Of a DNA stretch of 33,431 nucleotides, positions 1 to 7,219 are shown piece by piece. Origin of the DNA: Pseudomonas sp. CBZ-4. Lineage in GTDB: Bacteria; Pseudomonadota; Gammaproteobacteria; Pseudomonadales; Pseudomonadaceae. The number at the start of each line of letters is the position of its first letter. The stretch's first letter is position 1. Where the stretch lies: NCBI RefSeq assembly GCF_000346755.1, contig NZ_ANNV01000118.1, positions 1-33,431 of the forward strand. Reading direction: 5' to 3'. The translations under genes and the position numbers were made by a program. The notes beneath the pieces were generated by a model. It was not told the origin of the DNA. It did no database searches and saw only the letters and a list, made by a program, of their open reading frames with translations.

Positions 1-153
1 CGCCTGTCGCAGATTGGCTTGAAGGAAGAATACCCAGGGACGACCAACCCGTTCCCGTGGATGAGCGAGATCATGGACTTGAAGAAAGAGAAAAACTTCT
101 TCGAAACCCGTGTGATCGAGTATCAAACTGGTGGTGCGCTGAGCTGGGATTGA
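1..153 (+). CDS. nrdB: Ribonucleoside-diphosphate reductase beta subunit, C-terminal end (partial)
   Basis: Only the last 50 codons are in the window, and the reading frame is open from base 1. The class Ia ribonucleotide reductase small subunit carries the diiron-tyrosyl radical that NrdA uses to make dNTPs in the cytoplasm. The visible tail has the family's conserved C-terminus: an NPFPWMSE segment, a KKEKNFFETRV segment and a terminal YQTGGALSWD, the tail type that docks on the large subunit. The metal-binding core lies outside the window. A strong intrinsic terminator follows the stop by about 23 bases. The identification rests on direct recognition of the tail. Confidence 0.93.
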   Translation, partial: RLSQIGLKEEYPGTTNPFPWMSEIMDLKKEKNFFETRVIEYQTGGALSWD

Positions 154-176
154 TTCCTGAGCCAAGCAGCATCCAG

Positions 177-203
177 AAGCCCTGACGTGTTCAGGGCTTT
201 TTT
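177..203 (+). terminator. Intrinsic terminator of nrdB
   Basis: A perfect 9-bp stem (AAGCCCTGA / TCAGGGCTT) closes a 5-base loop and runs straight into an uninterrupted T-tract. It lies 24 bases after the nrdB stop codon. Confidence 0.93.
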
Positions 204-392
204 ATGCCCCGTGTTTGGCCATTTCTTGAAGCACATCGCACCAGGCACTTGGTTCAGAAGGGTTCGGATCGCACCAGCAATGCTGTAGCCTTGTGCCCCA
301 ATTGCCATCAGCGATTGATACGTGAGCAAACGCTTGCTGTCACAGCTGATGTACTCCAAAAAATACTAGATAGGATCGAGGCCAACCCGTGA
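204..392 (+). pseudogene. HNH endonuclease remnant (C-terminal half)
   Basis: This is a 62-codon reading frame whose middle matches the end of an HNH nuclease domain: EAHRTRHL, then a GSD..SNAVALCPNCHQRL stretch that carries the Asn and the CPNCH zinc/metal knuckle. Complete proteins of this type have a longer N-terminal region and usually read HHI at the catalytic site. Here the second His position is Arg. An in-frame stop at about 183 prevents upstream extension, and the only ATG lies directly after the terminator T-tract with no ribosome-binding site. I read it as a decayed fragment rather than a working nuclease. Its stop overlaps the GTG of the next gene by four bases (GTGA), so it could still act as a short leader frame for that gene. 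Confidence 0.55.
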
Positions 393-1045
393 ACCCAGAC
401 ATGCTCGAAGCCGGCCCCGCTGACGCCAAAGTACTTTCCGTCTTTGACTTCGACGGCACCCTGACCCACCACGACAGTTTTGTGCCGTTCCTCAAGTTTG
501 CCTTTGGCAAGGCTGAATTCTGCCGGCGCATGGTGAAGCTCGCGGTGCCAGGGCTGCGGTTTTTGTTGCGGCTGACCAGCCGGGATGAGTTGAAGGCGCA
601 GTTGATCCGCACCTTTATGACTGGCGTCGAGAAGGCTTGGGTGCAACAGCAGGCGCAGGCCTATTGCCAGGCGTATTGGAACAAGTTGATGCGCCCCAGC
701 GGCTTGCAGTCGGTGGCGGATGAGTTGAAGTCTGGAGCGGTGGTGACACTGTGCTCGGCATCCCCGGCGCTGGTGTTGCAGCCGTTTGCCGATCGCCTGG
801 GGATCAAGTTGATTGGCACCGAGCTTGAGGTGGTCGACGGGGTGTTGACCGGCAAGCTCACCGGGAATAATTGCCGGTGTGAAAACAAGGTGCTGCGCCT
901 TGAAGCGGTGTATGGGGACCTGGGGGAATATCGGCTCAGGGCCTGGGGTGATACGCGCGGGGATCGGGAGTTGCTGGCGGCGGCGCAGGATGCGCATTTT
1001 CGGCATTTTCATGCGAAGAAAAAGCGGGCTCGGTTGCAGCGGTGA
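389..1045 (+). CDS. HAD-superfamily subfamily IB phosphatase (PgpC/YfhB-like)
   Basis: This is a 218-residue HAD hydrolase. Motif I is VFDFDGTLT (nucleophile Asp20, acid/base Asp22). A CSASP stretch at mid-protein is motif II. WGDTRGDREL near the C-terminus supplies the motif IV acidic residues that bind Mg2+. The cap is small and alpha-helical, as in subfamily IB, which includes phosphoserine phosphatase and PgpC (phosphatidylglycerophosphatase C). A hydrophobic stretch near residues 50-70 (LAVPGLRFLLRL) would suit peripheral membrane contact, as expected for a lipid phosphate substrate, but the substrate is inference. The GTG start gives the full domain and a GTGA overlap with the remnant upstream. 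ATG at 401 is the alternative. Confidence 0.8.
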   Translation: MNPDMLEAGPADAKVLSVFDFDGTLTHHDSFVPFLKFAFGKAEFCRRMVKLAVPGLRFLLRLTSRDELKAQLIRTFMTGVEKAWVQQQAQAYCQAYWNKLMRPSGLQSVADELKSGAVVTLCSASPALVLQPFADRLGIKLIGTELEVVDGVLTGKLTGNNCRCENKVLRLEAVYGDLGEYRLRAWGDTRGDRELLAAAQDAHFRHFHAKKKRARLQR

Positions 1046-1086
1046 TGCCAGTGGATAGGGTGGGCAAGAAGATTGAGTCGATCCCT

Positions 1087-1119
1087 TCGCAGCCTCGCTA
1101 GGGCTCGACAGCTCCCACA
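1087..1119 (+). repeat. Solitary REP-like palindrome
   Basis: The region contains an AGCC/GGCT stem around a CTAG-containing centre, followed by the GCTCCCACA end seen in the other REP elements of the window. There is no second inverted copy nearby, so it looks like a singlet of a different REP subtype. It lies just after the HAD phosphatase gene. Confidence 0.5.
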
Positions 1120-1194
1120 TTTGATAGCTTCTGTTGCTGATATTTGGGTGAAATCCCGCTATTAATAGCGAAACCTCCCACGGACCCGAGCCCC

Positions 1195-2142
1195 ATGAAA
1201 TTCGACACGGCCTATAGCCTGAGTCTCGATGAAAAGCTGTCGATCTACGACGTACGAGACCTGAATTTCGACGAAACCGCGGATTTCGACTCCGACAAGG
1301 ACCGCTTCCTCTGCCCCAACGATGAATGCCGTGCAGCCTTCGATTCGGGCAATGCGTTGAGCACCTTCAACGCAAAAAACGTCAACTACCAGCGCACGCC
1401 GCACTTCAAGAACAAGACCGGCACCCGGCATATCGACGGCTGCCGTTATGCCAGCACGCACAAGTCCGCATCCGGTGAAAGTGACGACGAGCGCGAGGAC
1501 AATTTCCCATCGGAATTTGTGCTCGTTCGCCGTCAGTACGAGCGCAAAGCCCTCGTCGCTGGCGCTGAAGGAAACACCCCGCAAGATCCAACGAAAGTTC
1601 CTTCAAGCCGCAGCACTGTCGCCCACACAGGCATTGAGACCACCCCGGACAAAACCAGCGTGTTCGCCCACCCGGTGGAATGCTACGTGTCGAATATCGA
1701 CGACAAGGACAAGCTTAAAAGCATGCCCTTGAAGATCGGCGACCATACCGCGACCTACTGGGCATTTTTCAAGAAGATCGAATACCTGCAAGACAACAAG
1801 GGCCTGATCTACTGGGGCAGGATCAAGGCGATCAAGGACTACACCAGCAGCTTTCGCATCGACTTCGAAAAGAAGGTGTGGCTCGACAAGAAGCCTTACT
1901 CGGTGAACGTCTACCTGAGTAAAAAACTGATCGAGAACTACCGCAAACGCAAAGCCTTCCTGGAGCAGATCAAGGCCGCAGCGGACAGTGAACAGCCGTT
2001 GTATTGCTTCTTTTACGGCGTGACACCGGAGCTGAAACAGGTGCCCAGCAAGAAGAATCCCGAACAGACGTTCGGGGTGTTCAGCGTCAACATCGAAAAC
2101 CTCGACCACCTGATTATTCGGGAAGCGCCAGGGGTGGAATAA
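1195..2142 (+). CDS. Orphan protein with an N-terminal Cys/His metal-binding-like motif
   Basis: I do not recognise this 315-residue protein as a named family. Its N-terminal third carries CPNDEC (Cys40, Cys45), then PHF (His70) and RHIDGC (His79, Cys83), a spacing that recalls the zinc-ribbon-like N-terminus of CoiA-type proteins. An acidic, probably disordered linker (SDDERED and a Ser/Thr/Pro-rich run, about 90-150) follows. The C-terminal half is a mixed, Lys-rich domain with many Trp/Tyr residues (IYWGRIKAI, KKVWLDKK, YCFFYGV). There is no signal peptide or membrane segment. Codon use is richer in AAG/GAA than its neighbours. The ATG at 1195 is preferred over a TTG at 1144, although neither has a clear ribosome-binding site. 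Its only close partner is the LexA-box XRE gene downstream. Function unknown. Confidence 0.7.
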   Translation: MKFDTAYSLSLDEKLSIYDVRDLNFDETADFDSDKDRFLCPNDECRAAFDSGNALSTFNAKNVNYQRTPHFKNKTGTRHIDGCRYASTHKSASGESDDEREDNFPSEFVLVRRQYERKALVAGAEGNTPQDPTKVPSSRSTVAHTGIETTPDKTSVFAHPVECYVSNIDDKDKLKSMPLKIGDHTATYWAFFKKIEYLQDNKGLIYWGRIKAIKDYTSSFRIDFEKKVWLDKKPYSVNVYLSKKLIENYRKRKAFLEQIKAAADSEQPLYCFFYGVTPELKQVPSKKNPEQTFGVFSVNIENLDHLIIREAPGVE

Positions 2143-2172
2143 CGACTCGCCGAGCCCATGAAAAAAATCCAG

Positions 2173-2214
2173 TTGATAGACGGTCAAAACAACTGTACAA
2201 AAACACAGTATAGT
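2173..2214 (+). promoter_or_regulatory. LexA (SOS) box over a sigma-70 promoter
   Basis: A 16-bp CTGT-N8-ACAG site lies at 2193-2208 with matching flanks (AACTGTACAAAAACACAGTA). This fits the gammaproteobacterial LexA consensus at all eight core bases. A -35-like TTGATA (2173-2178) and a -10-like TACAAA (2196-2201) are 17 bp apart, so the box covers the -10. TATAGT at 2209 is an alternative -10. The site is 40 bp upstream of the XRE start codon. Confidence 0.78.
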
Positions 2215-2247
2215 TTGCCCTCCCCCGTCAAACCCTGGAGAAACCCC

Positions 2248-2628
2248 ATGTCCTCCCTGGCAATGAGCTCTTCTGTAGAACAGCAGATCGTCCTGCACCA
2301 ATTCACCGCCAAGCACAGCGCACAGGCCCGCGCGATGCTGGGCTGGAGCCGCGAAGACCTGGCCCGCCAGGCAGGTGTGGCGCTGGAAGCAGTGCAACGC
2401 TTTGAAAGCCACGCCGACGTGGAGGATGAAACCCGCTTGATCCTGGCGTTTCGGTTGGAAGCGGAAGGGCTGGTGTTCTTCCCGGGGTTTGCACCGGGGT
2501 GGGGGATGAATGTGCGCAAGCCTTGCGCCCCTCCTACACAACCCGCCGAGCCAGGCATCATCTCGCGGCTGATGGGTTCCACAGCGACATCCGTTGACTC
2601 CTCAGCCCCTCAGCCCAATGGGGCATAG
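2248..2628 (+). CDS. XRE-family helix-turn-helix transcriptional regulator
   Basis: This is a 126-residue DNA-binding protein. Residues about 28-85 form the helix-turn-helix: ARAMLGWSREDLARQAGV, then VQRFESH as the recognition segment. It is followed by LEAEGLVFFPGFAPGWGMNVR, a variant of the short C-terminal strand common to small XRE repressors (LEAAGVEFI..GVGVR). The last 30 residues are Pro/Ser-rich and look disordered. The ATG at 2248 has a GGAG ribosome-binding site seven bases upstream. An ATG at 2263 is also possible. A LexA box lies in the promoter, so DNA damage should induce it. The regulated targets are unknown; the orphan gene immediately upstream is one candidate. Confidence 0.82.
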   Translation: MSSLAMSSSVEQQIVLHQFTAKHSAQARAMLGWSREDLARQAGVALEAVQRFESHADVEDETRLILAFRLEAEGLVFFPGFAPGWGMNVRKPCAPPTQPAEPGIISRLMGSTATSVDSSAPQPNGA

Positions 2629-2753
2629 GATCCATCCGGATCAACCTGCAAACCTCATCGCACGAGTGTAAGCCGTGGCGACGGAGAGTCTGTCGTTGCA
2701 GCGGCAGCAGCCAACACATTGTTTTTGGCACCTACCGTACATCTGCCTAACAC

Positions 2754-4244
2754 TCAAAGCACCGGTTTAAGCGCCACTTGAGCCGCCTGCTCATACCCAT
2801 GTGCCACTGCGAGCAATGTGGCTTCGGACCTGTCGGTACCGAAAAAATATGCGCCAGTCGGCAGATTGTCATCATTCACTCCAGACGGGACAGTGATCCC
2901 TGCATACCCTGCTACTGCTACACCAAAGTAGATGTTGGTATCGAAGTCCGACACTATGGCGTCGAGATTTTCCTGTTTGATGGGGTCATCCACAGTGCGG
3001 CGAAAGTCCTCGATCAGTACGTCCCAATGCTCTTTGCGCTCTTGTGGGGTCAGGGTGGAGGCAACGATCTGCTTGAGCACCGGTTGGTGGTCCGTGCCGG
3101 AACCCTCCTCTTTGTCATTAAAGTCGATGAGTTTGGACAACGAGTTGTTCTTCAACCCCTGGCGACTGGCCAGGTAGGCATTCAGTTCTTCCTTCACGTC
3201 CGAGAGTAGCAACTCTTCATAGCGTGAAGCGTCTGCCAGGCGCAGGTTGAGCGGTATCAATACAGCGCCTTGCTCGCGAAGCACTTCCAGGGTTTTGCTG
3301 AATTGCGGGCTGTTCTCCACCGGCAGGTTTTCGCCATCCCTGGTAAACGTCGCGGGATAGCCGATACGTTTTCCCTTTAATGCGCCAGGCACCAGAAGTT
3401 TGGTGTAATCGATCCCAGGCGTTGTGCCCTGGCTTTCCGGGTCACCCGACATAGCGTTGAGCATCAACGCAACATCATGGACTGAACGAGCCATTGGGCC
3501 GGGCGTATCCTGGCGCTGGCTGGCCGGGATGATTCCATTGCGATCCAGCAAGCCAACACTGGGTTTAAGCCCCACGATGCCATTAAACGCCGCCGGCACG
3601 ATGATTGATCCATTGGTTTCGGCGCCAACGGCCAAGGGCGCCAACCCCGCAGCAACCGCCGCGGCGGAGCCGGAACTGGAGCCGCCGACGTCGGCGTCCG
3701 GGTGATGTGGGTTGCGGGTTTGCCCACCGCGACTGCTCCAGCCATCGGGGCCACCGCGAAAACCGGCCAGTTCCGTCATATTGGTTTTGCCCAGGATCAC
3801 CGCGCCCTGCTTGATCAAATACTCCACGAGTGTGGCATTCCTCCCGGCAGGTGCGCCCACCAGACCATTGGCGCCTGCACTGGTTTGCATGCCTGCGGTT
3901 TCAATAGTGTCCTTGAGTAAAACGGGAATGCCATGCAATGGCCCGCGCACCTTGCCACTGGCGCGCTCGCGATCCAACTCCCGCGCGCTCTCCAGTGCCT
4001 CGGGATTAAGCTCAATGACGGAGCGTAGTTGCGGATCAAGCCGACGAATACGCTCTTGCAGAAAACCGACCAGATCGACCGAGGTCAACCCACCCGGCCG
4101 GGCCATCTGCTCACCCAGTTCGCGGACACTCAAGAATGCCGTACCGGGGGGAAGCGCTTTTGAGCCCGCGGGGGACGAACCTGTCACCGGCTGCTGAAAA
4201 GCCTGCTGGACAAACGAATACACGCCGTACGCAATACCAATCAT
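2754..4244 (-). CDS. Amidase signature family amidohydrolase
   Basis: This is a complete 496-residue amidase-signature enzyme that hydrolyses a carboxamide; the substrate cannot be read from sequence. The Ser-cis-Ser-Lys triad is visible: Lys111 in PVLLKDT, the cis-Ser in the GGSSSGSAAAV loop (Ser189), and the nucleophile Ser213 in AETNGSIIVPA. That last motif is usually DTGGSIR, so the loop is a variant but the nucleophile is kept. Flanking blocks GPLHGIPVLL, GKTNMTELAGFR and GIVGLKPSVG are typical. A perfect AGGAGG lies five bases before the ATG at 4244. The N-terminus is mildly hydrophobic but is not a clear signal peptide, so the enzyme is probably cytoplasmic. An amidase-like pseudoenzyme lies 130 bp upstream on the same strand. 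Confidence 0.93.
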   Translation of the reverse strand: MIGIAYGVYSFVQQAFQQPVTGSSPAGSKALPPGTAFLSVRELGEQMARPGGLTSVDLVGFLQERIRRLDPQLRSVIELNPEALESARELDRERASGKVRGPLHGIPVLLKDTIETAGMQTSAGANGLVGAPAGRNATLVEYLIKQGAVILGKTNMTELAGFRGGPDGWSSRGGQTRNPHHPDADVGGSSSGSAAAVAAGLAPLAVGAETNGSIIVPAAFNGIVGLKPSVGLLDRNGIIPASQRQDTPGPMARSVHDVALMLNAMSGDPESQGTTPGIDYTKLLVPGALKGKRIGYPATFTRDGENLPVENSPQFSKTLEVLREQGAVLIPLNLRLADASRYEELLLSDVKEELNAYLASRQGLKNNSLSKLIDFNDKEEGSGTDHQPVLKQIVASTLTPQERKEHWDVLIEDFRRTVDDPIKQENLDAIVSDFDTNIYFGVAVAGYAGITVPSGVNDDNLPTGAYFFGTDRSEATLLAVAHGYEQAAQVALKPVL

Positions 4245-4374
4245 ACGTGCCTCCTGAGGGCAGACTTGACGAAGGATCAGTGTCGATCCGTGCGTCAGTC
4301 TAAGTACCCCAGCGTCTCCCTGGCGTTAAGCCCCCTGCCACTTCAGCGGTGAGAAGAATCAACGCAACCTGTAG

Positions 4375-5115
4375 TTACCCTTGGCGCTCCGATAAGCCAG
4401 AAGCATGCTGTCGATACACCTGCACCAGGGTGTCCAGTGAGTCCCGCGACCACCTCGCGCCATAAAACCAGAGTTTCACTCCCCCCTCCAGCGGTACGCA
4501 GATACTGCTGTATCCACTTGCGCACGCCCCCCGAAACGCCCCGTCCCCCTCAACGGATACCAGGGCGTCAAGCCGATACCGGGTCACGAGATCATCGATG
4601 TCATTGCAGGCCTGCAAGGTGAACTCAAGAGACTCATCCGCGCGTTTCGCGTCCACCGCGACCCATTGCACACTGGCCTGGCGAAGGACTTCAAACACTT
4701 GACGCAAGGCGCTGCCCTGTTCGACGGGTTCAGCATGACCTGCGCGCACGTACCGACCGACATAACCGATGCGCCAACCCGCCAGTGCCCTCGAAGAAGT
4801 AAAGACGGTGTTGTTGAGCACCAGGGGAACTTCCACCATCACCGGTCCCGTCGGCTCGATGCCACTCAAGGCGATCAGTGACAACGAAGGATCCCGCACC
4901 GTTTTCACATGTGGGGCCAGCGCGTTGTATCCCGGGATACGCACTGCCCCCTCAGGGTGCGCGGCGCCGAAGACAATACCGGAGGGGTTGGTATTCTGGG
5001 TATTCACTAGGGGCAACACGGACTCATGCCCCCCGATTTCTGCGGAGGCCGAAGGCGCCAAGCCAAGCTGGCACGACATGCCTAAATGCCAGTTCTTCTC
5101 ACAATCGCGTTCCAT
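4375..5115 (-). CDS. Catalytically dead amidase-like protein
   Basis: This 246-residue protein aligns by eye with the C-terminal two thirds of the amidase downstream. AHPEGAVRIPGYNAL matches ETNGSIIVPAAFNGI, GIEPTGPVMVEVPLVLN matches DTPGPMARSVHDVALMLN, and ALAGWRIGYVG matches ALKGKRIGYPA. RYRLDALVS and the final LVQVYRQHAS also correspond. The nucleophile Ser is Ala57 here, and the regions with the Lys and the GGSSSGS loop are missing, so it cannot work as an amidase. The frame is otherwise intact, with no stop codons, which argues against simple decay. ATG at 5115 is preceded by a TTG and a weak TAGGT. It probably shares a transcript with the amidase, possibly as a partner or a regulator; that role is inference. 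Confidence 0.72.
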   Translation of the reverse strand: MERDCEKNWHLGMSCQLGLAPSASAEIGGHESVLPLVNTQNTNPSGIVFGAAHPEGAVRIPGYNALAPHVKTVRDPSLSLIALSGIEPTGPVMVEVPLVLNNTVFTSSRALAGWRIGYVGRYVRAGHAEPVEQGSALRQVFEVLRQASVQWVAVDAKRADESLEFTLQACNDIDDLVTRYRLDALVSVEGDGAFRGACASGYSSICVPLEGGVKLWFYGARWSRDSLDTLVQVYRQHASGLSERQG

Positions 5116-5223
5116 CAATACCTACCCCCGGACAATGACGTTGCCGGGATCATCGCACTCTCAACTGACACTTGTCGCAGGACTGAAACACTCTGAAAAC
5201 TCCTTTTTTCCTGCACGCAGCCC

Positions 5224-6282
5224 TCAGCCAGCTGCCGCTTCGTATGCGCCCTGAGCCTCCACTTCCAGCCACCATGCATGCCCGCGTTCTGGCTGGTTCA
5301 AGCTGAACGCCTGGCCCATCGCCGGCGTGGTGATCGACACATTGCGCTCCCACGCCAGGGCCATGATGCGGTCGAAGGGTTCGTGCCAGGCATGGAACGC
5401 CAGGTCGAACGTGCCATTGTGGATCGGCAGCAACCAGCGGCCCTTGAGGTCGATATGCGCTTGCAGGGTTTGCTCCGGCTGCATGTGCACGTGGGGCCAA
5501 TCGACGTTGTAAGCGCCTGTTTCCATCAGCGTCAGGTCAAACGGGCCGTATTGCGCGCCGATGCTTTTGAAGCCATCGAAGTAGCCGGTATCACCACTGA
5601 AGAAGATCCGCCGCGCACCGTCGATCATCACCCAGGAGCACCACAGGGTCTGGTTGCCGTCAAACAAACCACGCCCGGAAAAATGTTGTGCAGGCGTAGC
5701 GACAAAACGAATGCCGTCCACCTCAGTGCCCTGCCACCAATCCAGTTGCCGCACCTTGCCGGGATCGACGCCCCACTTGACCAGAATGTCGCCCACACCG
5801 AGCGGTGCCAGAAACCAGCGGGTCTTCTCCGCCAATTGGACGACAGCCTTGTGATCAAGATGGTCGTAATGATTGTGGGAAAGGATCACGGCCTCCAGCG
5901 GTGGCAGCTCGTCAAGGCTGATCGGCGGCTGATGGAAACGCTTGGGGCCCGCCCAACTGAACGGTGAGGCACGCTCGGCGAACACCGGGTCGGTGATCCA
6001 GAACTTGCCGCGCATTTTCAGCAGTACGGTGGAATGCCCTAGGCGAAACACGCTGTGATCAGGCGCGGCCAGCAGTTGCTCACGGGTCAGCGGTTGCACC
6101 GGGATCCTGCCCACCGGTCGCGTACTGCGCGGCTTGTTGAACAACATATTCCAGAAAATACGCAAGGTCTTGCCCAAGCCGCCGTGCTGCACGGGAGCGT
6201 CGTTGCTGAAGTGGCTCTGTTCCTGCTCGGCAGGTTTACGCGCCTTGGGCGAAGGGGCGACACGGGATGAGATCGTGGCCAT
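5224..6282 (-). CDS. Metallo-beta-lactamase-fold hydrolase (UlaG/NAPE-PLD-like)
   Basis: This is a 352-residue MBL-fold protein. The metal motif HNHYDH is at residues 136-141 (SHNHYDHLDH). Downstream ligands are probably the His in TPAQHFSGRG, the Asp in FFSGDTGY and the His in LPIHNGTFDLA. The architecture (LGHSTVLLKM, then WITDPVF, then PKRFHQPP) is that of the NAPE-PLD/RomA-like branch, which acts on phosphodiesters or lactones; the substrate here is unknown. About 45 N-terminal residues are polar and may be a linker. The ATG at 6282 has an AGGAG ten bases upstream and is preferred over an earlier in-frame start. The gene is divergent from a TetR regulator, with one of two shared operators near its start, so TetR repression is likely. 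Confidence 0.85.
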   Translation of the reverse strand: MATISSRVAPSPKARKPAEQEQSHFSNDAPVQHGGLGKTLRIFWNMLFNKPRSTRPVGRIPVQPLTREQLLAAPDHSVFRLGHSTVLLKMRGKFWITDPVFAERASPFSWAGPKRFHQPPISLDELPPLEAVILSHNHYDHLDHKAVVQLAEKTRWFLAPLGVGDILVKWGVDPGKVRQLDWWQGTEVDGIRFVATPAQHFSGRGLFDGNQTLWCSWVMIDGARRIFFSGDTGYFDGFKSIGAQYGPFDLTLMETGAYNVDWPHVHMQPEQTLQAHIDLKGRWLLPIHNGTFDLAFHAWHEPFDRIMALAWERNVSITTPAMGQAFSLNQPERGHAWWLEVEAQGAYEAAAG

Positions 6283-6314
6283 TACCAGGTGACTCCTACG
6301 GGCCGCTGAAAAGT

Positions 6315-6330
6315 TACACTGCACAGTGTA
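6315..6330. promoter_or_regulatory. TetR operator, site 1
   Basis: A 16-bp palindrome with perfect 7-bp arms, TACACTG-CA-CAGTGTA, lies in the divergent gap between the MBL hydrolase and the tetR gene. It is repeated with few changes 47 bp away. Confidence 0.78.
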
Positions 6331-6339
6331 GTTTCAAGA

Positions 6340-6377
6340 TTGCAACAAAAGCCGGAACAAGTAAACTACCGAGTGTA
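6340..6377. promoter_or_regulatory. tetR promoter with TetR operator, site 2
   Basis: A -35-like TTGCAA (6340-6345) and a -10-like TAAACT (6362-6367) are 16 bp apart, pointing at the tetR gene. The -10 is the left arm of a second operator, TAAACTA-CC-GAGTGTA (6362-6377), a weaker copy of site 1. This arrangement predicts autorepression. Confidence 0.68.
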
Positions 6378-6405
6378 ATTTTCCCCAAAGAGCCGAACAC
6401 CCGCC

Positions 6406-7032
6406 ATGACTGCTCCTCAACGCCTCACCGACCGCAAACGCGAAGCCATCGTGGCCGCCGCCATCGCCGAGTTTCGCGCCAACGGTTTCGAGGTCACCAG
6501 CATGGACAAGATCGCCGCCACCGCCGGCGTTTCCAAGCGCACCGTGTACAACCACTTCCCGAGCAAGGAAGAACTGTTCGCCGAAATCCTTCACCAACTC
6601 TGGGCGAGCAGCGTTGCTCAACTGGACGTGGGTTATGCGAGCGACCGCCCGCTGCGCGAGCAATTGCGCGGGTTGCTGGAGGCGAAGATGAAGATGATGG
6701 CGGATGCCAACTTCCTCGACCTGGCCAGGGTCGCCATCGCCGCCACCATCCACTCGCCGGAACGTGCGCAAGACATGGTCACCCGCCTGAGCCAACGCGA
6801 AGAAGGTTTTACCCAGTGGGTCCGCGCCGCCCAGGAAGACGGCCGGCTCAGTTGCACCGACCCGGCCTTCGCCGCCCACCAGATCCAGAGCCTGCTCAAG
6901 GCGTTTGCGTTCTGGCCCCAGATCACCCTCGGCCAACCCACCCTCGACGCCGCCAGCCAGGCCAGCGTGATCGAGTCGGCCATCGACCTGTTCCTGGCCG
7001 GCTACGAAGCGCGCCCCGCCAAGCCGTTGTAA
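6406..7032 (+). CDS. TetR/AcrR-family transcriptional repressor
   Basis: This is a 208-residue regulator. The N-terminal helix-turn-helix occupies about residues 10-57: REAIVAAAIAEFRANGFEVTSMDKIAATAGVSKRTVYNHF read in segments, ending in the typical YNHFPSKEELF. The C-terminal helical ligand domain resembles the AefR-like (TetR_C_7) type, with FLDLARVAIA and a conserved ..QSLLKAFAFWPQ.. helix. The effector is unknown. Divergent orientation to the MBL hydrolase and the two matching palindromes between them make that gene its probable target. Codon use matches the core genome. Confidence 0.92.
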   Translation: MTAPQRLTDRKREAIVAAAIAEFRANGFEVTSMDKIAATAGVSKRTVYNHFPSKEELFAEILHQLWASSVAQLDVGYASDRPLREQLRGLLEAKMKMMADANFLDLARVAIAATIHSPERAQDMVTRLSQREEGFTQWVRAAQEDGRLSCTDPAFAAHQIQSLLKAFAFWPQITLGQPTLDAASQASVIESAIDLFLAGYEARPAKPL

Positions 7033-7044
7033 AACCTATCGTCG

Positions 7045-7067
7045 AAACGACATCGCGGGTCGTTTTT
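7045..7067 (+). terminator. Probable tetR terminator
   Basis: A 7-bp stem (AAACGAC / GTCGTTT) with a 7-base loop runs into a short T-run, 13 bases after the tetR stop. The U-tract is short, so strength is uncertain. Confidence 0.6.
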
Positions 7068-7112
7068 GACGCATTCGCCCTCTGTTTTGCGCAAATGGCC
7101 TGTAAGGCCACT

Positions 7113-7144
7113 GATTATTGCGTTGCAAATAACTGACAATAATC
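7113..7144. promoter_or_regulatory. Inverted repeat upstream of the GGDEF gene
   Basis: Perfect 8-bp arms GATTATTG and CAATAATC are separated by 16 bp and lie 76 bp before the diguanylate cyclase start. This AT-rich stretch stands out in a GC-rich region. It is a possible operator or promoter element; no binding protein is recognised. Confidence 0.4.
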
Positions 7145-7219
7145 AACGAATTATCCGATCAACGGTGAAGCCGGGATCGCGCGCTGTTGCATCTGCAGAA
7201 TTGAGCTGACTCAGAACTT

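Noticed and set aside
6267..7136. A 289-codon plus-strand open frame
   Set aside because: It overlaps the tetR gene in another frame and is Arg/Pro/His-rich low-information sequence; tetR matches its family throughout.
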